From an uncultured Aureispira sp. (lineage in GTDB: Bacteria; Bacteroidota; Bacteroidia; Chitinophagales; Saprospiraceae), in assembly GCA_905480075.1 (NCBI GenBank), contig CAJQOX010000405.1, forward strand, positions 1 to 34,645: a stretch of DNA of 34,645 bases. The letters run 5' to 3'. The translations under genes were made by a program, and so were the position numbers. Shown in pieces: positions 24,948 through 32,936 of the stretch; position 1 is the first letter of the stretch; every line of letters begins with the position of its first letter. The notes beneath the pieces are model-generated. The model made no database searches. It worked only from the letters and a program-made list of their open reading frames with translations, and was not told the origin of the DNA.

Positions 24948-26798
24948 TTAAAATCGAAGACCTGCGGTGGCACCTATCCACATTTTTATATTTGTGCCTT
25001 CGTTGGTTTTATTAAAAAAATGATAGGGCATGATGTGGGAACCTAATGTTTTTGTTTTTTCATTATATTTCGAAGACAGTATCAAGTTGTAAACCGGGCC
25101 TAAGAATAAACTTGCCCTGTCTGAAATCTTAATATCGAGGGTCACTTTAAACTGATTAAGGAGATTTAGTTCTTTGGTCCAGATATCGTCCTCATTAATA
25201 TGTGAACTTAATAATTCAAAATTGACATGCAATCCTTTGCTGATTTCTGCAGTAGTTCCAAGGCCAAGACCAATTGACCAGGAATAAATATTGTTGCTGT
25301 TAACTGCCCAGCCTCCCTGAAGAATATGATAGAATTTTTTTGCCCCGAATTTGGCACCAAAATTCAGATACATTGCATCTCCACCAGAGAGTTCAAGTCT
25401 GTTATAACCATTTTTAATAATGTTTATCAGGCCAATAGGAACTCCTTTGATACTATCTGCAACATTGATAATCCCTATCATCAGACCTGTGGCTTTTTCT
25501 GCTGAATTTAACAGGCCTGCCTGTACGCCCTTTAATTCATTCGCAGAATTAAATATACCCAGCTGAACACCATTTACTTTTTTGGCAATATTGACGCTTC
25601 CTGCCTGTACTCCCTCTACTTCATGTGCCACATTAAAAACAGCAGATGCCTGAAATTGTGCCTTTGCACTGATGTTGAAAACACCTGCTATTTGTACAGC
25701 AGATTTACCACCCCAGGCAACATTTCCAAATCCAGCTATCTGAGTACCAAAAAGTTTACCGTTCGCGAAGTTTAATAATCCTGCTACCTGAAATCCATAG
25801 ACATCGGTAGCTATATTGTTCAGGCCTGAAATCTGCATGCCATACAAATCTTTACCAATATTGGCCAGTCCACTGATTTGAGTCCCATAAATATTCGTCC
25901 CAAGATTCCACAAACCTGCAATTTGAATACCCCTCAGTTCTTTTTTACAAATATTCAACAATCCCGAAATTTGAGTGCCGTAGACCGCTGCATTAACAGT
26001 ATTAAAAAATCCTCCTATCTGTACTCCCCTTATTTTCTGTTTGATACTATTTCCTATCAGACCCAGTTCAATACCTTTTAGGCCGCCATTAATGCCCCAT
26101 AAAAGATTGAAGGACAGATTGTTTGTTTTGTTGAAATGTCTTCCGTTTGTGCTGATGAAGGGGAGGATAGATGCCTGTCCGAAATGTGGGCTGATTGTTT
26201 CGGTATTAATAGGAATATTAAGACAGTTATCTGTTATCAAAGGATCTTCATAGTGCACCGCATCCCCCACTTTTTTTATTACAAGGGGTTCAATTTCTAC
26301 AGTGGACAGCGGAACACTTTGCTTGATTATTTCAGGTTCTAATTTTAATGTGTTGACAATTAATTCAGAGTGAATGTCAAAATCGAATAAAGTCCCCCTT
26401 TCCAGGGTTTTTTGTTCTCTTATTTTCCTTTTTTTTGCTCTCTTTTTCTTCCTTTTCTTTCTTGCTAAATGCTTTTTTATTTTTTTGTCGTCAGATCTCA
26501 GAACTAATTGATTGCCAATAAAAGCACAGAGGATATTGTTTTCTTCAAAAAACCTTTTAAGTGTTGCATTCAGCAGAAGCCCCTCGCTGTGAAAGCTAAG
26601 TTTTTCCTTTAGTTTTATATGGTCGTTTCCATAAGAAAAATTAAGGTCATAATTATTACTGAAGTGTTCCAGGATTTCTATCAGGGGAGTTTTGGAAAAA
26701 TGCACATTAACCCTTTGTGCATCAAAGGGCTCCTGTGCATACAATCCCAAAAAAGAGAACAGTAGTAATACTGTCACTATGTTTTTCTTATCAGTCAT
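24948..26798 (-). CDS. STN-domain protein with LA_2272-like surface repeats and beta-rich C-terminus
   Basis: A 616-residue exported protein (signal peptide 1-21, cleavage near LYAQ). Residues 28-101 are an STN domain (VNVHFSKTPLIEILEHFS to FIGNQLVL), the periplasmic signalling module that contacts FecR in TonB-dependent transducers. Residues 105-128 have 17 Lys/Arg in 24. From about 255 to 475 there are about 14 units of 14-17 residues with the pattern h-x-G-x-Q-I-x-G-L-x-N-h-A (for example YGTQISGLANI and GVQIAGVFNIS), like LA_2272-type surface repeats. The last 130 residues are alternating strands ending in GATAGLRF with a terminal Phe, as in outer-membrane barrels. No TonB plug is present. 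It is 26 bp after the FecR gene, and so probably the output or sensor of that pair. Confidence 0.85.
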   Translation of the reverse strand: MTDKKNIVTVLLLFSFLGLYAQEPFDAQRVNVHFSKTPLIEILEHFSNNYDLNFSYGNDHIKLKEKLSFHSEGLLLNATLKRFFEENNILCAFIGNQLVLRSDDKKIKKHLARKKRKKKRAKKRKIREQKTLERGTLFDFDIHSELIVNTLKLEPEIIKQSVPLSTVEIEPLVIKKVGDAVHYEDPLITDNCLNIPINTETISPHFGQASILPFISTNGRHFNKTNNLSFNLLWGINGGLKGIELGLIGNSIKQKIRGVQIGGFFNTVNAAVYGTQISGLLNICKKELRGIQIAGLWNLGTNIYGTQISGLANIGKDLYGMQISGLNNIATDVYGFQVAGLLNFANGKLFGTQIAGFGNVAWGGKSAVQIAGVFNISAKAQFQASAVFNVAHEVEGVQAGSVNIAKKVNGVQLGIFNSANELKGVQAGLLNSAEKATGLMIGIINVADSIKGVPIGLINIIKNGYNRLELSGGDAMYLNFGAKFGAKKFYHILQGGWAVNSNNIYSWSIGLGLGTTAEISKGLHVNFELLSSHINEDDIWTKELNLLNQFKVTLDIKISDRASLFLGPVYNLILSSKYNEKTKTLGSHIMPYHFFNKTNEGTNIKMWIGATAGLRF

Positions 26799-26824
26799 AG
26801 GATAATCAATTTAATTTTCAAAGA

Positions 26825-27823
26825 TTATTCACATCCCTGACCAATAAGGATATATTTATTATCAACTTTTTTTATCTGCAAATTCGTACTGAAAGCAAGT
26901 GCATCAAGGATTTCATTTAAATCCGGCTCTTCAAACTTTCCTGTATAATGGCAGTTGAGCACTTTCGAATTCTCCGTGCTTATATTTATGTCAAAAAAGT
27001 GTTCAAGGCTTTCGGTGACTTCGGAAACTGTATTGTTTTCAAAAATCAATTGCCCAGTTTTCCATGCAATAGAGTTTAGATCGGATTTTTCTGTTGCTTC
27101 AAGCTTGTCGGATTCAGCATTATACACTGCCTTTTCATTGGGCATCAGACATGTTTTCTGCGTATTTCCAATTGCTTCGAAGGCTACTTTGCCGGATAAT
27201 ACAGCCACTTCTACAGAATTTTCAGCGGCATAGGCCCTGACATTAAAAGAAGTACCTAAAACGGTTGTTTTTGTTTTTTCAGTAAGTATTTCAAATTGAT
27301 CGCCATCTTGTTCAGCGACTTCAAAAAATGCTTCTCCCTGTAAAGTTACGCTTCTGGGATTAAAATTTCTGTTGAAAGAAAGAACCGAGTTTTCGTTCAT
27401 CAGAACATGAGAACCATCCGGAAGTTCGACTTCCTTGTTTTCTTCAACAGAAGTAATAAATTTTGTAATATCTTCACTTCTGAAATTAAAATTATAAAGC
27501 CACAGAAGCGACAGGGAAATTAATGTAAAGGCAGCAGCAATTTGTAACTTTTTTAAAAACTTTATACTGCCTGAACGACTTTCCTTTTTTATGACTTTTG
27601 AAAGTTTATTTTCAAAATTGTTCCATGCGATATCAGTATCAACGGGAATATCTTTGGCGTAATTTCCAGATAATTTCCAATTGTTGATATTCGTATCAAC
27701 GAAAGCCTTATTCTCACTGTTTTCTTCCGACCAAAGTTTCAGCTTTTTTTCCTCTTCTGAAGTTGCTTCATTGTTCAGCACTTTAGATAGTAGGTTCAGA
27801 TATTTGGTTTCTTTAGTATCCAT
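26825..27823 (-). CDS. FecR-family anti-sigma factor/sigma regulator
   Basis: A 332-residue FecR protein. The N-terminal cytoplasmic part (about 1-90) is helical with an acidic anti-sigma region (LNNEATSEEEKKLKLWSEEN). One membrane segment follows at about 94-110 (LQIAAAFTLISLSLLWLYNF). The periplasmic FecR domain runs from VELPDGSHVLMNENSVLSF to LSGKVAFEA with the TVLGTSFNVRAY core, and a C-terminal DUF4974-like domain (WKTGQLIFENNTVSEV, then ILDALAFSTNLQIKKVDNKYI) completes it. It should hold the upstream ECF sigma until the STN domain of a partner signals. The gap to the sigma gene is 114 bp. Confidence 0.95.
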   Translation of the reverse strand: MDTKETKYLNLLSKVLNNEATSEEEKKLKLWSEENSENKAFVDTNINNWKLSGNYAKDIPVDTDIAWNNFENKLSKVIKKESRSGSIKFLKKLQIAAAFTLISLSLLWLYNFNFRSEDITKFITSVEENKEVELPDGSHVLMNENSVLSFNRNFNPRSVTLQGEAFFEVAEQDGDQFEILTEKTKTTVLGTSFNVRAYAAENSVEVAVLSGKVAFEAIGNTQKTCLMPNEKAVYNAESDKLEATEKSDLNSIAWKTGQLIFENNTVSEVTESLEHFFDINISTENSKVLNCHYTGKFEEPDLNEILDALAFSTNLQIKKVDNKYILIGQGCE

Positions 27824-27937
27824 TTTTATGCTTTCTGAATATAGGATGCATTTTTATGACTGGTCCCCCTATTCAATTTGTAAATATTTTTAATTTTTTT
27901 TCAAATAAATCAAAAGTGGTTATTTGATAAGAGAGAT

Positions 27938-28504
27938 TTATAAAAAAAAGAAAATCACGGAACAACCCATATATGCATTGATGGCAATTCTCATTCTTTT
28001 TAAAGCTTTGGAAATATGATTTTCTACCGTTTTGGGGGAGATATTGAGTTTCTTACTGATTTCCCTGTAAGATAATTGTTCAAAGCGGGAAAGCATAAAT
28101 ACCGTTCTGCATCCTGTGGGCAAAGAATCAATCGCTTTATTGATTTCATTTTGTAATTCAAGTTCAAGATAAATATCTTCGCTGCTGCATATTGTAGCCG
28201 AGTGATGTTCTGCAACTTCTTCAAAATTGTATTTATTATTTTTCCTGATAAAGCCCAAAGCTTCATTGATACCCATCCTGCGGAGGTAGGCCCCCAGGGC
28301 ATCCTCAATATTGATTTGATGTCTTTTTTCCCAGAACCTCAGGAAAACATCCTGTGTCAGGTCTTCAGCAATTGCTTTGTTGGGAATCAGGCGGAAGGTA
28401 GCACGAAAGACAGCAGGGTAGTGTTCCTGAAAAATAACTTTCAGGGCTTTTTGATCATTTGCTTTTAAACGCTTCAGTAATATGACAGTCTTATTATCAA
28501 TCAT
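27938..28504 (-). CDS. ECF-type RNA polymerase sigma factor (FecI-like)
   Basis: A 188-residue sigma-70 of the ECF class. Region 2 is FRLIPNKAIAEDLTQDVFLRFWEKR, and region 4 is LPTGCRTVFMLSRFEQLSYREI followed by SPKTVENHISKALKRMR. This is the common Bacteroidota FecI-like type paired with FecR. It should direct transcription of the FecR-STN cassette or other targets on release. The short hydrophobic tail (SVIFFFL) is usual for the group. Start: the ATG at 28502-28504. Confidence 0.95.
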   Translation of the reverse strand: MIDNKTVILLKRLKANDQKALKVIFQEHYPAVFRATFRLIPNKAIAEDLTQDVFLRFWEKRHQINIEDALGAYLRRMGINEALGFIRKNNKYNFEEVAEHHSATICSSEDIYLELELQNEINKAIDSLPTGCRTVFMLSRFEQLSYREISKKLNISPKTVENHISKALKRMRIAINAYMGCSVIFFFL

Positions 28505-28865
28505 TTAATATTGGGAAAAAGAAGTAGTTGTTTTTTTTAACTGAAAACTTGTATGAATCGGTAAACTTACCATTTTTTTTTTGCAGCTAATAGCCACCTA
28601 CAAAATGTATTTAACTTTTTTTTTACTAATATGTTTCTTTTACAGAAAACGTAAAATTTTACTTCACCATTGATTTAATAATGAAAAAATAATGTTTTGA
28701 TTAATAGCGATGATAGATTTTTTTCTATCTTTTTCTGGTTTTCTTTATGTTTTTTGATGGGATCATGGACCAAAAGCTTAAATAATAGAATATTAATTCA
28801 TTTTTAATTAAATTCAATTTTTATTACATGCCTGCTTTGAATCACTTCAATGATAAATAAATACT
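28505..28865. other. Divergent intergenic region with two GTAA-type palindromes
   Basis: 361 bp between the sigma gene and the CotH-like gene. It holds GGTAA-AC-TTACC (28560-28571) and the perfect 12-bp palindrome GTAAAATTTTAC (28651-28662), whose cores are alike. No TAnnTTTG element was found ahead of either gene. No reading frame or RNA gene was seen. Both palindromes could be regulator sites. Confidence 0.5.
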
Positions 28866-30764
28866 ATGAATTATTTTATAGCTTGTATTATTTTAATAAC
28901 TGCTATTTCAGTATCCCGGGCACAGGTTCTGTACGATCCTCAGGTCCTATATGATGTGCCGGCAGGATTATTTGAAATAGATTCTTTAAGAACGGTAGAA
29001 CTTAACTTTTATAATCCTTCTTTTCACGATAGCCTTGTAAATGGCTGGTATGCTGAAAGTGGACTAAGGATGCCTGCTTCATTAAAAATGGGAAATGTGT
29101 TACTTGATTCAGTGGCTGTGAGATACAAGGGGAATTCTACCTTTTTTATTGCAGAAACCAACGGGATTGATAAAATTCCATATAACATAGATATGAACGA
29201 CTATGTATCCGGTCAGAAATTGATGGGCTACAAGAAAGTTAAACTTGCCTCTGCACTTTTTGACCCTACCTTTGTAAAGGAGATGACCGGATATGCCATT
29301 TACAGAAATTATCTTCCCACTCCTCAGGCAAATCATATGAAGTTGAATGTTCAGGGGAATTATCTTGGTCTTTATGTTAATACAGAAGCAGTGGGTTCAC
29401 AGTTTCTGAAAAAACATTTCGGGGAAAAGGATGGCTCATTTTTTAAATGTGACCCCTCTGCCCAATATGGTTCGGGGGCTCCCTTTTTGAATTCGGATTT
29501 GGTTTATTATGGTTCTGATACCAGCCTCTATACACAACGGTATCAGTTGAAATCTGATTCTCTATCAGCTTGGTTTGAATTGTTGGAACTGATAGATGTA
29601 CTCAATAATGATCCTACTAATATTGATACTATTCTTAATGTAGACCGGGTATTATGGTATTTTGCCTTGAATCAGGTTTTACTAAATACGGATACATACA
29701 ACTCGCTGGTCAGGCATAATTATTATCTATACCGTACCGGGGATGGTCTTTTTCAGGTTATTCCATGGGATCTTTCCGAGACGTTCATCGGGGCAATGCT
29801 TGATTGGCTCAACGACCCTGATCTAATATATCAGATGGATCCTTATTTCGGGATTTCTCAAAACGGATTTCCTTTAGTCTCATCCTTGTTAAGTAATCCA
29901 CTTTGGCAGAAGCAATATACTGCCCATCTCAGAACCGTCTTTAACGAACAGATTGCTGATACTTCCCTGGTACATGATATGGCCGCGAATGCACAGGCTT
30001 TAGCCTATAATGCAGCACAGACAGACCCCTGGAAATATTTCACAATGGCCCAATTTAGTGATAACCTGTATAATTGGTTTCCCTGGTTTTCAGTTAAAAT
30101 TGCCGGAATAATGAAAACGGTGCACGAACGGCGGGCATTTCTCTCTGTTTTTCCTGAAATGCTAAAGGCGCCGCCTGTAATCCATTCAGTTCATCAGAGT
30201 GATTCTGTTCCGCTTGCCGGAGACTCAGTCTATATTTCTGCTGATGTTTCGAATGCCACCGTAGTAGACCTTATGCTGACAATATCTCCTTACCGGTCTA
30301 AATTTCAGGCTATTTCAATGCTTGATGACGGAACAAACGGAGATGTCACAGCAGCAGACGGGATTTATACAGCCTTGGTTCCTCACAACAGTGTTGCAGA
30401 TGTATTGAGTTATTATATACGGGCACAGAATACCGATGCCATGTCTCTGAGTCCTGCCCGGGCAGAATATGAGTTTTATACTTATACTGTATCGCCCACA
30501 GTGGATGTTATACAGATTCAGGATGATAATTTGCTGACTATTTTTCCAAATCCTGCAAAATCTTCCGCAATGCTGGAATTTGATTCAGGAATCATCCGGG
30601 AAGTCAGACTATATGATGCCCCCGGGAAACTGCTTAAAGTATATGGTTCTGTTGACGATTCGACCTGTTCCGTTGATTGTAAGGACCTTCCTGCTGCTGT
30701 TTATATGCTTCAGGTGGATACTGATAAGGGGGTGTTTATAAGGAAATTGATCGTTGAACCTTAG
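28866..30764 (+). CDS. CotH-like protein with T9SS C-terminal sorting domain
   Basis: A 632-residue exported protein (signal peptide 1-19, cleavage near SRAQ). Residues about 40-320 match the CotH family: VAVRYKGNSTFF, KKVKLASALFDPTFVKEM, MKLNVQGNYLGLYVNTEAV, and HNYYLYRTGDGLFQVIPWDL with the acidic residues of the kinase-like fold. Bacterial CotH proteins are spore-coat kinases or related surface proteins; here the enzyme activity is not certain. A beta-sandwich (about 435-540) follows, and the last 80 residues (NLLTIFPNPAKSSAML to FIRKLIVEP) are a type A T9SS sorting domain, so the protein is secreted and attached to the cell surface. It is 11 bp ahead of the glycosyltransferase gene. Confidence 0.9.
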   Translation: MNYFIACIILITAISVSRAQVLYDPQVLYDVPAGLFEIDSLRTVELNFYNPSFHDSLVNGWYAESGLRMPASLKMGNVLLDSVAVRYKGNSTFFIAETNGIDKIPYNIDMNDYVSGQKLMGYKKVKLASALFDPTFVKEMTGYAIYRNYLPTPQANHMKLNVQGNYLGLYVNTEAVGSQFLKKHFGEKDGSFFKCDPSAQYGSGAPFLNSDLVYYGSDTSLYTQRYQLKSDSLSAWFELLELIDVLNNDPTNIDTILNVDRVLWYFALNQVLLNTDTYNSLVRHNYYLYRTGDGLFQVIPWDLSETFIGAMLDWLNDPDLIYQMDPYFGISQNGFPLVSSLLSNPLWQKQYTAHLRTVFNEQIADTSLVHDMAANAQALAYNAAQTDPWKYFTMAQFSDNLYNWFPWFSVKIAGIMKTVHERRAFLSVFPEMLKAPPVIHSVHQSDSVPLAGDSVYISADVSNATVVDLMLTISPYRSKFQAISMLDDGTNGDVTAADGIYTALVPHNSVADVLSYYIRAQNTDAMSLSPARAEYEFYTYTVSPTVDVIQIQDDNLLTIFPNPAKSSAMLEFDSGIIREVRLYDAPGKLLKVYGSVDDSTCSVDCKDLPAAVYMLQVDTDKGVFIRKLIVEP

Positions 30765-30775
30765 ATTGCTGACAA

Positions 30776-31450
30776 ATGAAGAACCCGCCTTGCAGTATCA
30801 TAATTCCCACCCTGAATGAATCATTGAATATACTGAACTGTATTCAGAATGTCAGGGAGTGTCTGCCCGAGTGTGAACTGATTGTAGTAGACGGAGGCTC
30901 TGAGGATGATACTGTAGCCCTTGCAGGATCTGTAGATGTACAAGTTATTACTAGTTCCCCCGGCCGCGGGTTACAGTGTCGGGCAGGTGCTGAAATGGCT
31001 TCTTCTGATGTTCTTTTATTTCTTCATGTAGATTCTGTCCTGAGGGAAGGAACACTCGGCTTGCTAAACCAATATTTTACTCTTACAGCGCTTCAGGTTG
31101 CCACCTTTAAAGTCTTTTTTGATGGTCCTGAGAAACGCTATCGATTCTTTGAATGGGCAGCCCGATATGATAGTTTGTTTACCACCTATGGTGATCAGGT
31201 TATTGTGGTGAAAAGGGACTTTTATTTTAATCAGGTTGAGATACCTGCAATAGCATTATTTGAAGATGTCGAATTTTTTCGAAAGGCACGCAGAAAGACA
31301 AAAATACATAAGCTCAATATTCCTGTCTTAACATCTGTCCGGCGATATAAAAAAAAAGGGTTTTATCAGGATGAACCTTCTGAATTCTTTACTTATGATA
31401 GGATTTATTTTGGGAGTAAAAGCCTCTGTTCTTCACAGGATATATTATAA
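30776..31450 (+). CDS. Family 2 glycosyltransferase, TIGR04283 type
   Basis: A 224-residue GT-A glycosyltransferase. SIIIPTLNES, ELIVVDGGSEDDTV, GRGLQCRAGAEMASSDVLLFLHVDS and YGDQVIVVKRDFYF, then FEDVEFFRKARR and TSVRRYKKKGFYQDE, match the TIGR04283 subfamily step by step. The usual DxD is present as HVD (HVDS). It lacks membrane segments. Substrate unknown; the family often sits with a TIGR04282 partner, which is not in this window. The 11-bp gap to the CotH-like gene suggests co-transcription. Confidence 0.92.
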   Translation: MKNPPCSIIIPTLNESLNILNCIQNVRECLPECELIVVDGGSEDDTVALAGSVDVQVITSSPGRGLQCRAGAEMASSDVLLFLHVDSVLREGTLGLLNQYFTLTALQVATFKVFFDGPEKRYRFFEWAARYDSLFTTYGDQVIVVKRDFYFNQVEIPAIALFEDVEFFRKARRKTKIHKLNIPVLTSVRRYKKKGFYQDEPSEFFTYDRIYFGSKSLCSSQDIL

Positions 31451-31520
31451 ATAATCTATTTCATCAAATAATTTTTTCATCATAGAATCATTTGTAACAA
31501 TTATTTTAATTTTTAACAAA

Positions 31521-31554
31521 CTTGTAACTTTTCGATAAACCCACGTTATATTTT
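31521..31554 (+). promoter_or_regulatory. Possible promoter ahead of OmpA-family gene
   Basis: CTTG at 31521-31524 and TATATTTT at 31547-31554 (7 of 8 match to TAnnTTTG) are 22 nt apart. The -7 element ends 51 nt before the ATG at 31605, the same distance seen for other genes here. Confidence 0.35.
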
Positions 31555-31604
31555 TACAACAATAATTATAAACGAAAAGTATTTAAGTCTTAAATTAATT
31601 GAAA

Positions 31605-32834
31605 ATGAAAGTTTTGATTGTTTTTACCCTTCTTTTAGTCTTCTTTTTTTCCTGTTTTACTGTTTTGGGACAGGATTCATTATTAAATGTAAACAATCAC
31701 TCAGATTGTAAGAATATGATGGAAATTAAAGTAAGAAAAACAATAGGTCCCACCACGAGTCCGGAAGGGGCAGGAGATATACTTGAGTTCAATAATAACA
31801 GCCGCACTGACCTTTATTTTATGGAAAAGGAGAACAACAGTGTCTGGTATAAGTTTAAAATTAAAACCAAGGGCAATTTATCTTTTGTAATTGAACCACT
31901 TGACAGCCTGAACGATTACGATTTTGCCTTATATAAATATACAGAAAACAATTTCTGTGAAGGAGTGAAAAATAAGAAAATCAAACCACTTAGGAGCAAT
32001 TTTTCGAGAAACAAGATTGAAATTATGGGCAAAACCGGCCTGTCTGCTTCAGCTGAAAATGAATTTGTTGCCGCAGGGGTGAATCCTGCATACAGCAAAA
32101 GTGTAAAAGTTGTTGAGAGCGAGGAATATGTATTGCTTGTAAACAATGTATATGAAAACGGAGAGGGGCATATCCTTCATTTTGACTACTCTGTCAACCT
32201 GAGTTTGAAGGGGAATGTTGTTGATATTGATGGAGAAAAGGCGGTTGAAGCAAATATTACTTTGACAAACACTAAAACCGGAGACGTATTGGTAGAAACT
32301 ACCTCCGATTCGGTAACGGGAGATTACAGTTTGAAATTTGATATTTCCAAAAGTCAGATGAATGACCCTTTGCACCTGGAAATATTTAAGGATGATTACT
32401 TTTTTCACGATACCATTATTACCGCCTTTAAAATTGCTACAAAAATGCGAAATGTGAAACTGTATTCAAGGATTAAAAAACTGAAGAAAGGCGATCGCTT
32501 TGTGGTCAGTAATATCCTTTTTCACGGCAATTCCCCCAAACCACTTGATCGTTCATTGCATTCTATCAAAGCACTATACAAAACAATGAAACGCAATAAA
32601 GGCCTGAAGATTTCCATAGAGGGGCATACGAACGGCTGCGGGAACGGAGCATCATTTTCACAACAATTATCAGATGCCCGTGCCTTGACAATATTTAATT
32701 TTCTGACAGAAAGAGAAGTAAATAAAACCCGTCTTTCCTCTGTTGGTTACGGTTGTAAACATATGTTACATTCCGAACGCGGGTCTTTAGCACACCTAAA
32801 CCGAAGGGTAGAGATAGAAATCGTTGATTTTTAA
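31605..32834 (+). CDS. OmpA-family protein with PPC-like and CarboxypepD_reg-like domains
   Basis: From the ATG at 31605 this encodes 409 residues (a TTG two codons upstream is unlikely). It has a signal peptide (cleavage near VLGQ). Residues about 30-190 form a PPC-like beta domain (SVWYKFKIKTKGNLSFVIEP, NDYDFALYKY), as in many Bacteroidota OmpA fusions. Residues about 195-280 (LKGNVVDIDGEKAVEANITL, then TGDYSLKFDI) are a carboxypeptidase-regulatory-like beta-sandwich. The last 120 residues are an OmpA C-terminal domain (LKISIEGHTNGCGNG, SDARALTIFNFL, HLNRRVEIEI), which binds peptidoglycan. It should tether the outer membrane to the cell wall. It stands alone. Confidence 0.92.
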   Translation: MKVLIVFTLLLVFFFSCFTVLGQDSLLNVNNHSDCKNMMEIKVRKTIGPTTSPEGAGDILEFNNNSRTDLYFMEKENNSVWYKFKIKTKGNLSFVIEPLDSLNDYDFALYKYTENNFCEGVKNKKIKPLRSNFSRNKIEIMGKTGLSASAENEFVAAGVNPAYSKSVKVVESEEYVLLVNNVYENGEGHILHFDYSVNLSLKGNVVDIDGEKAVEANITLTNTKTGDVLVETTSDSVTGDYSLKFDISKSQMNDPLHLEIFKDDYFFHDTIITAFKIATKMRNVKLYSRIKKLKKGDRFVVSNILFHGNSPKPLDRSLHSIKALYKTMKRNKGLKISIEGHTNGCGNGASFSQQLSDARALTIFNFLTEREVNKTRLSSVGYGCKHMLHSERGSLAHLNRRVEIEIVDF

Positions 32835-32885
32835 TGGTAGCGAATCAATTCCTTAACAAAAAATTATTTTTTATCTGAAAATAAA

Positions 32886-32893
32886 TACCTTTG
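32886..32893 (+). promoter_or_regulatory. Bacteroidota -7 promoter element, TACCTTTG
   Basis: TACCTTTGC is a full match to TAnnTTTG and ends 44 nt before the ATG of the pseudouridine synthase gene. A -33 element is not clear in the T-rich upstream sequence. Confidence 0.5.
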
Positions 32894-32936
32894 CAATTCA
32901 TGATGGTAATAATGCCATCGCAATCAGCAAAAAATT

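Noticed and set aside
24745..24981. Minus-strand frame of 78 codons overlapping the 3' end of the STN-protein gene
   Set aside because: It crosses the STN gene in another frame, has no recognisable domain, and its 5' part is explained by the STN gene and its 3' part by the DUF2141 pseudogene in a different frame.
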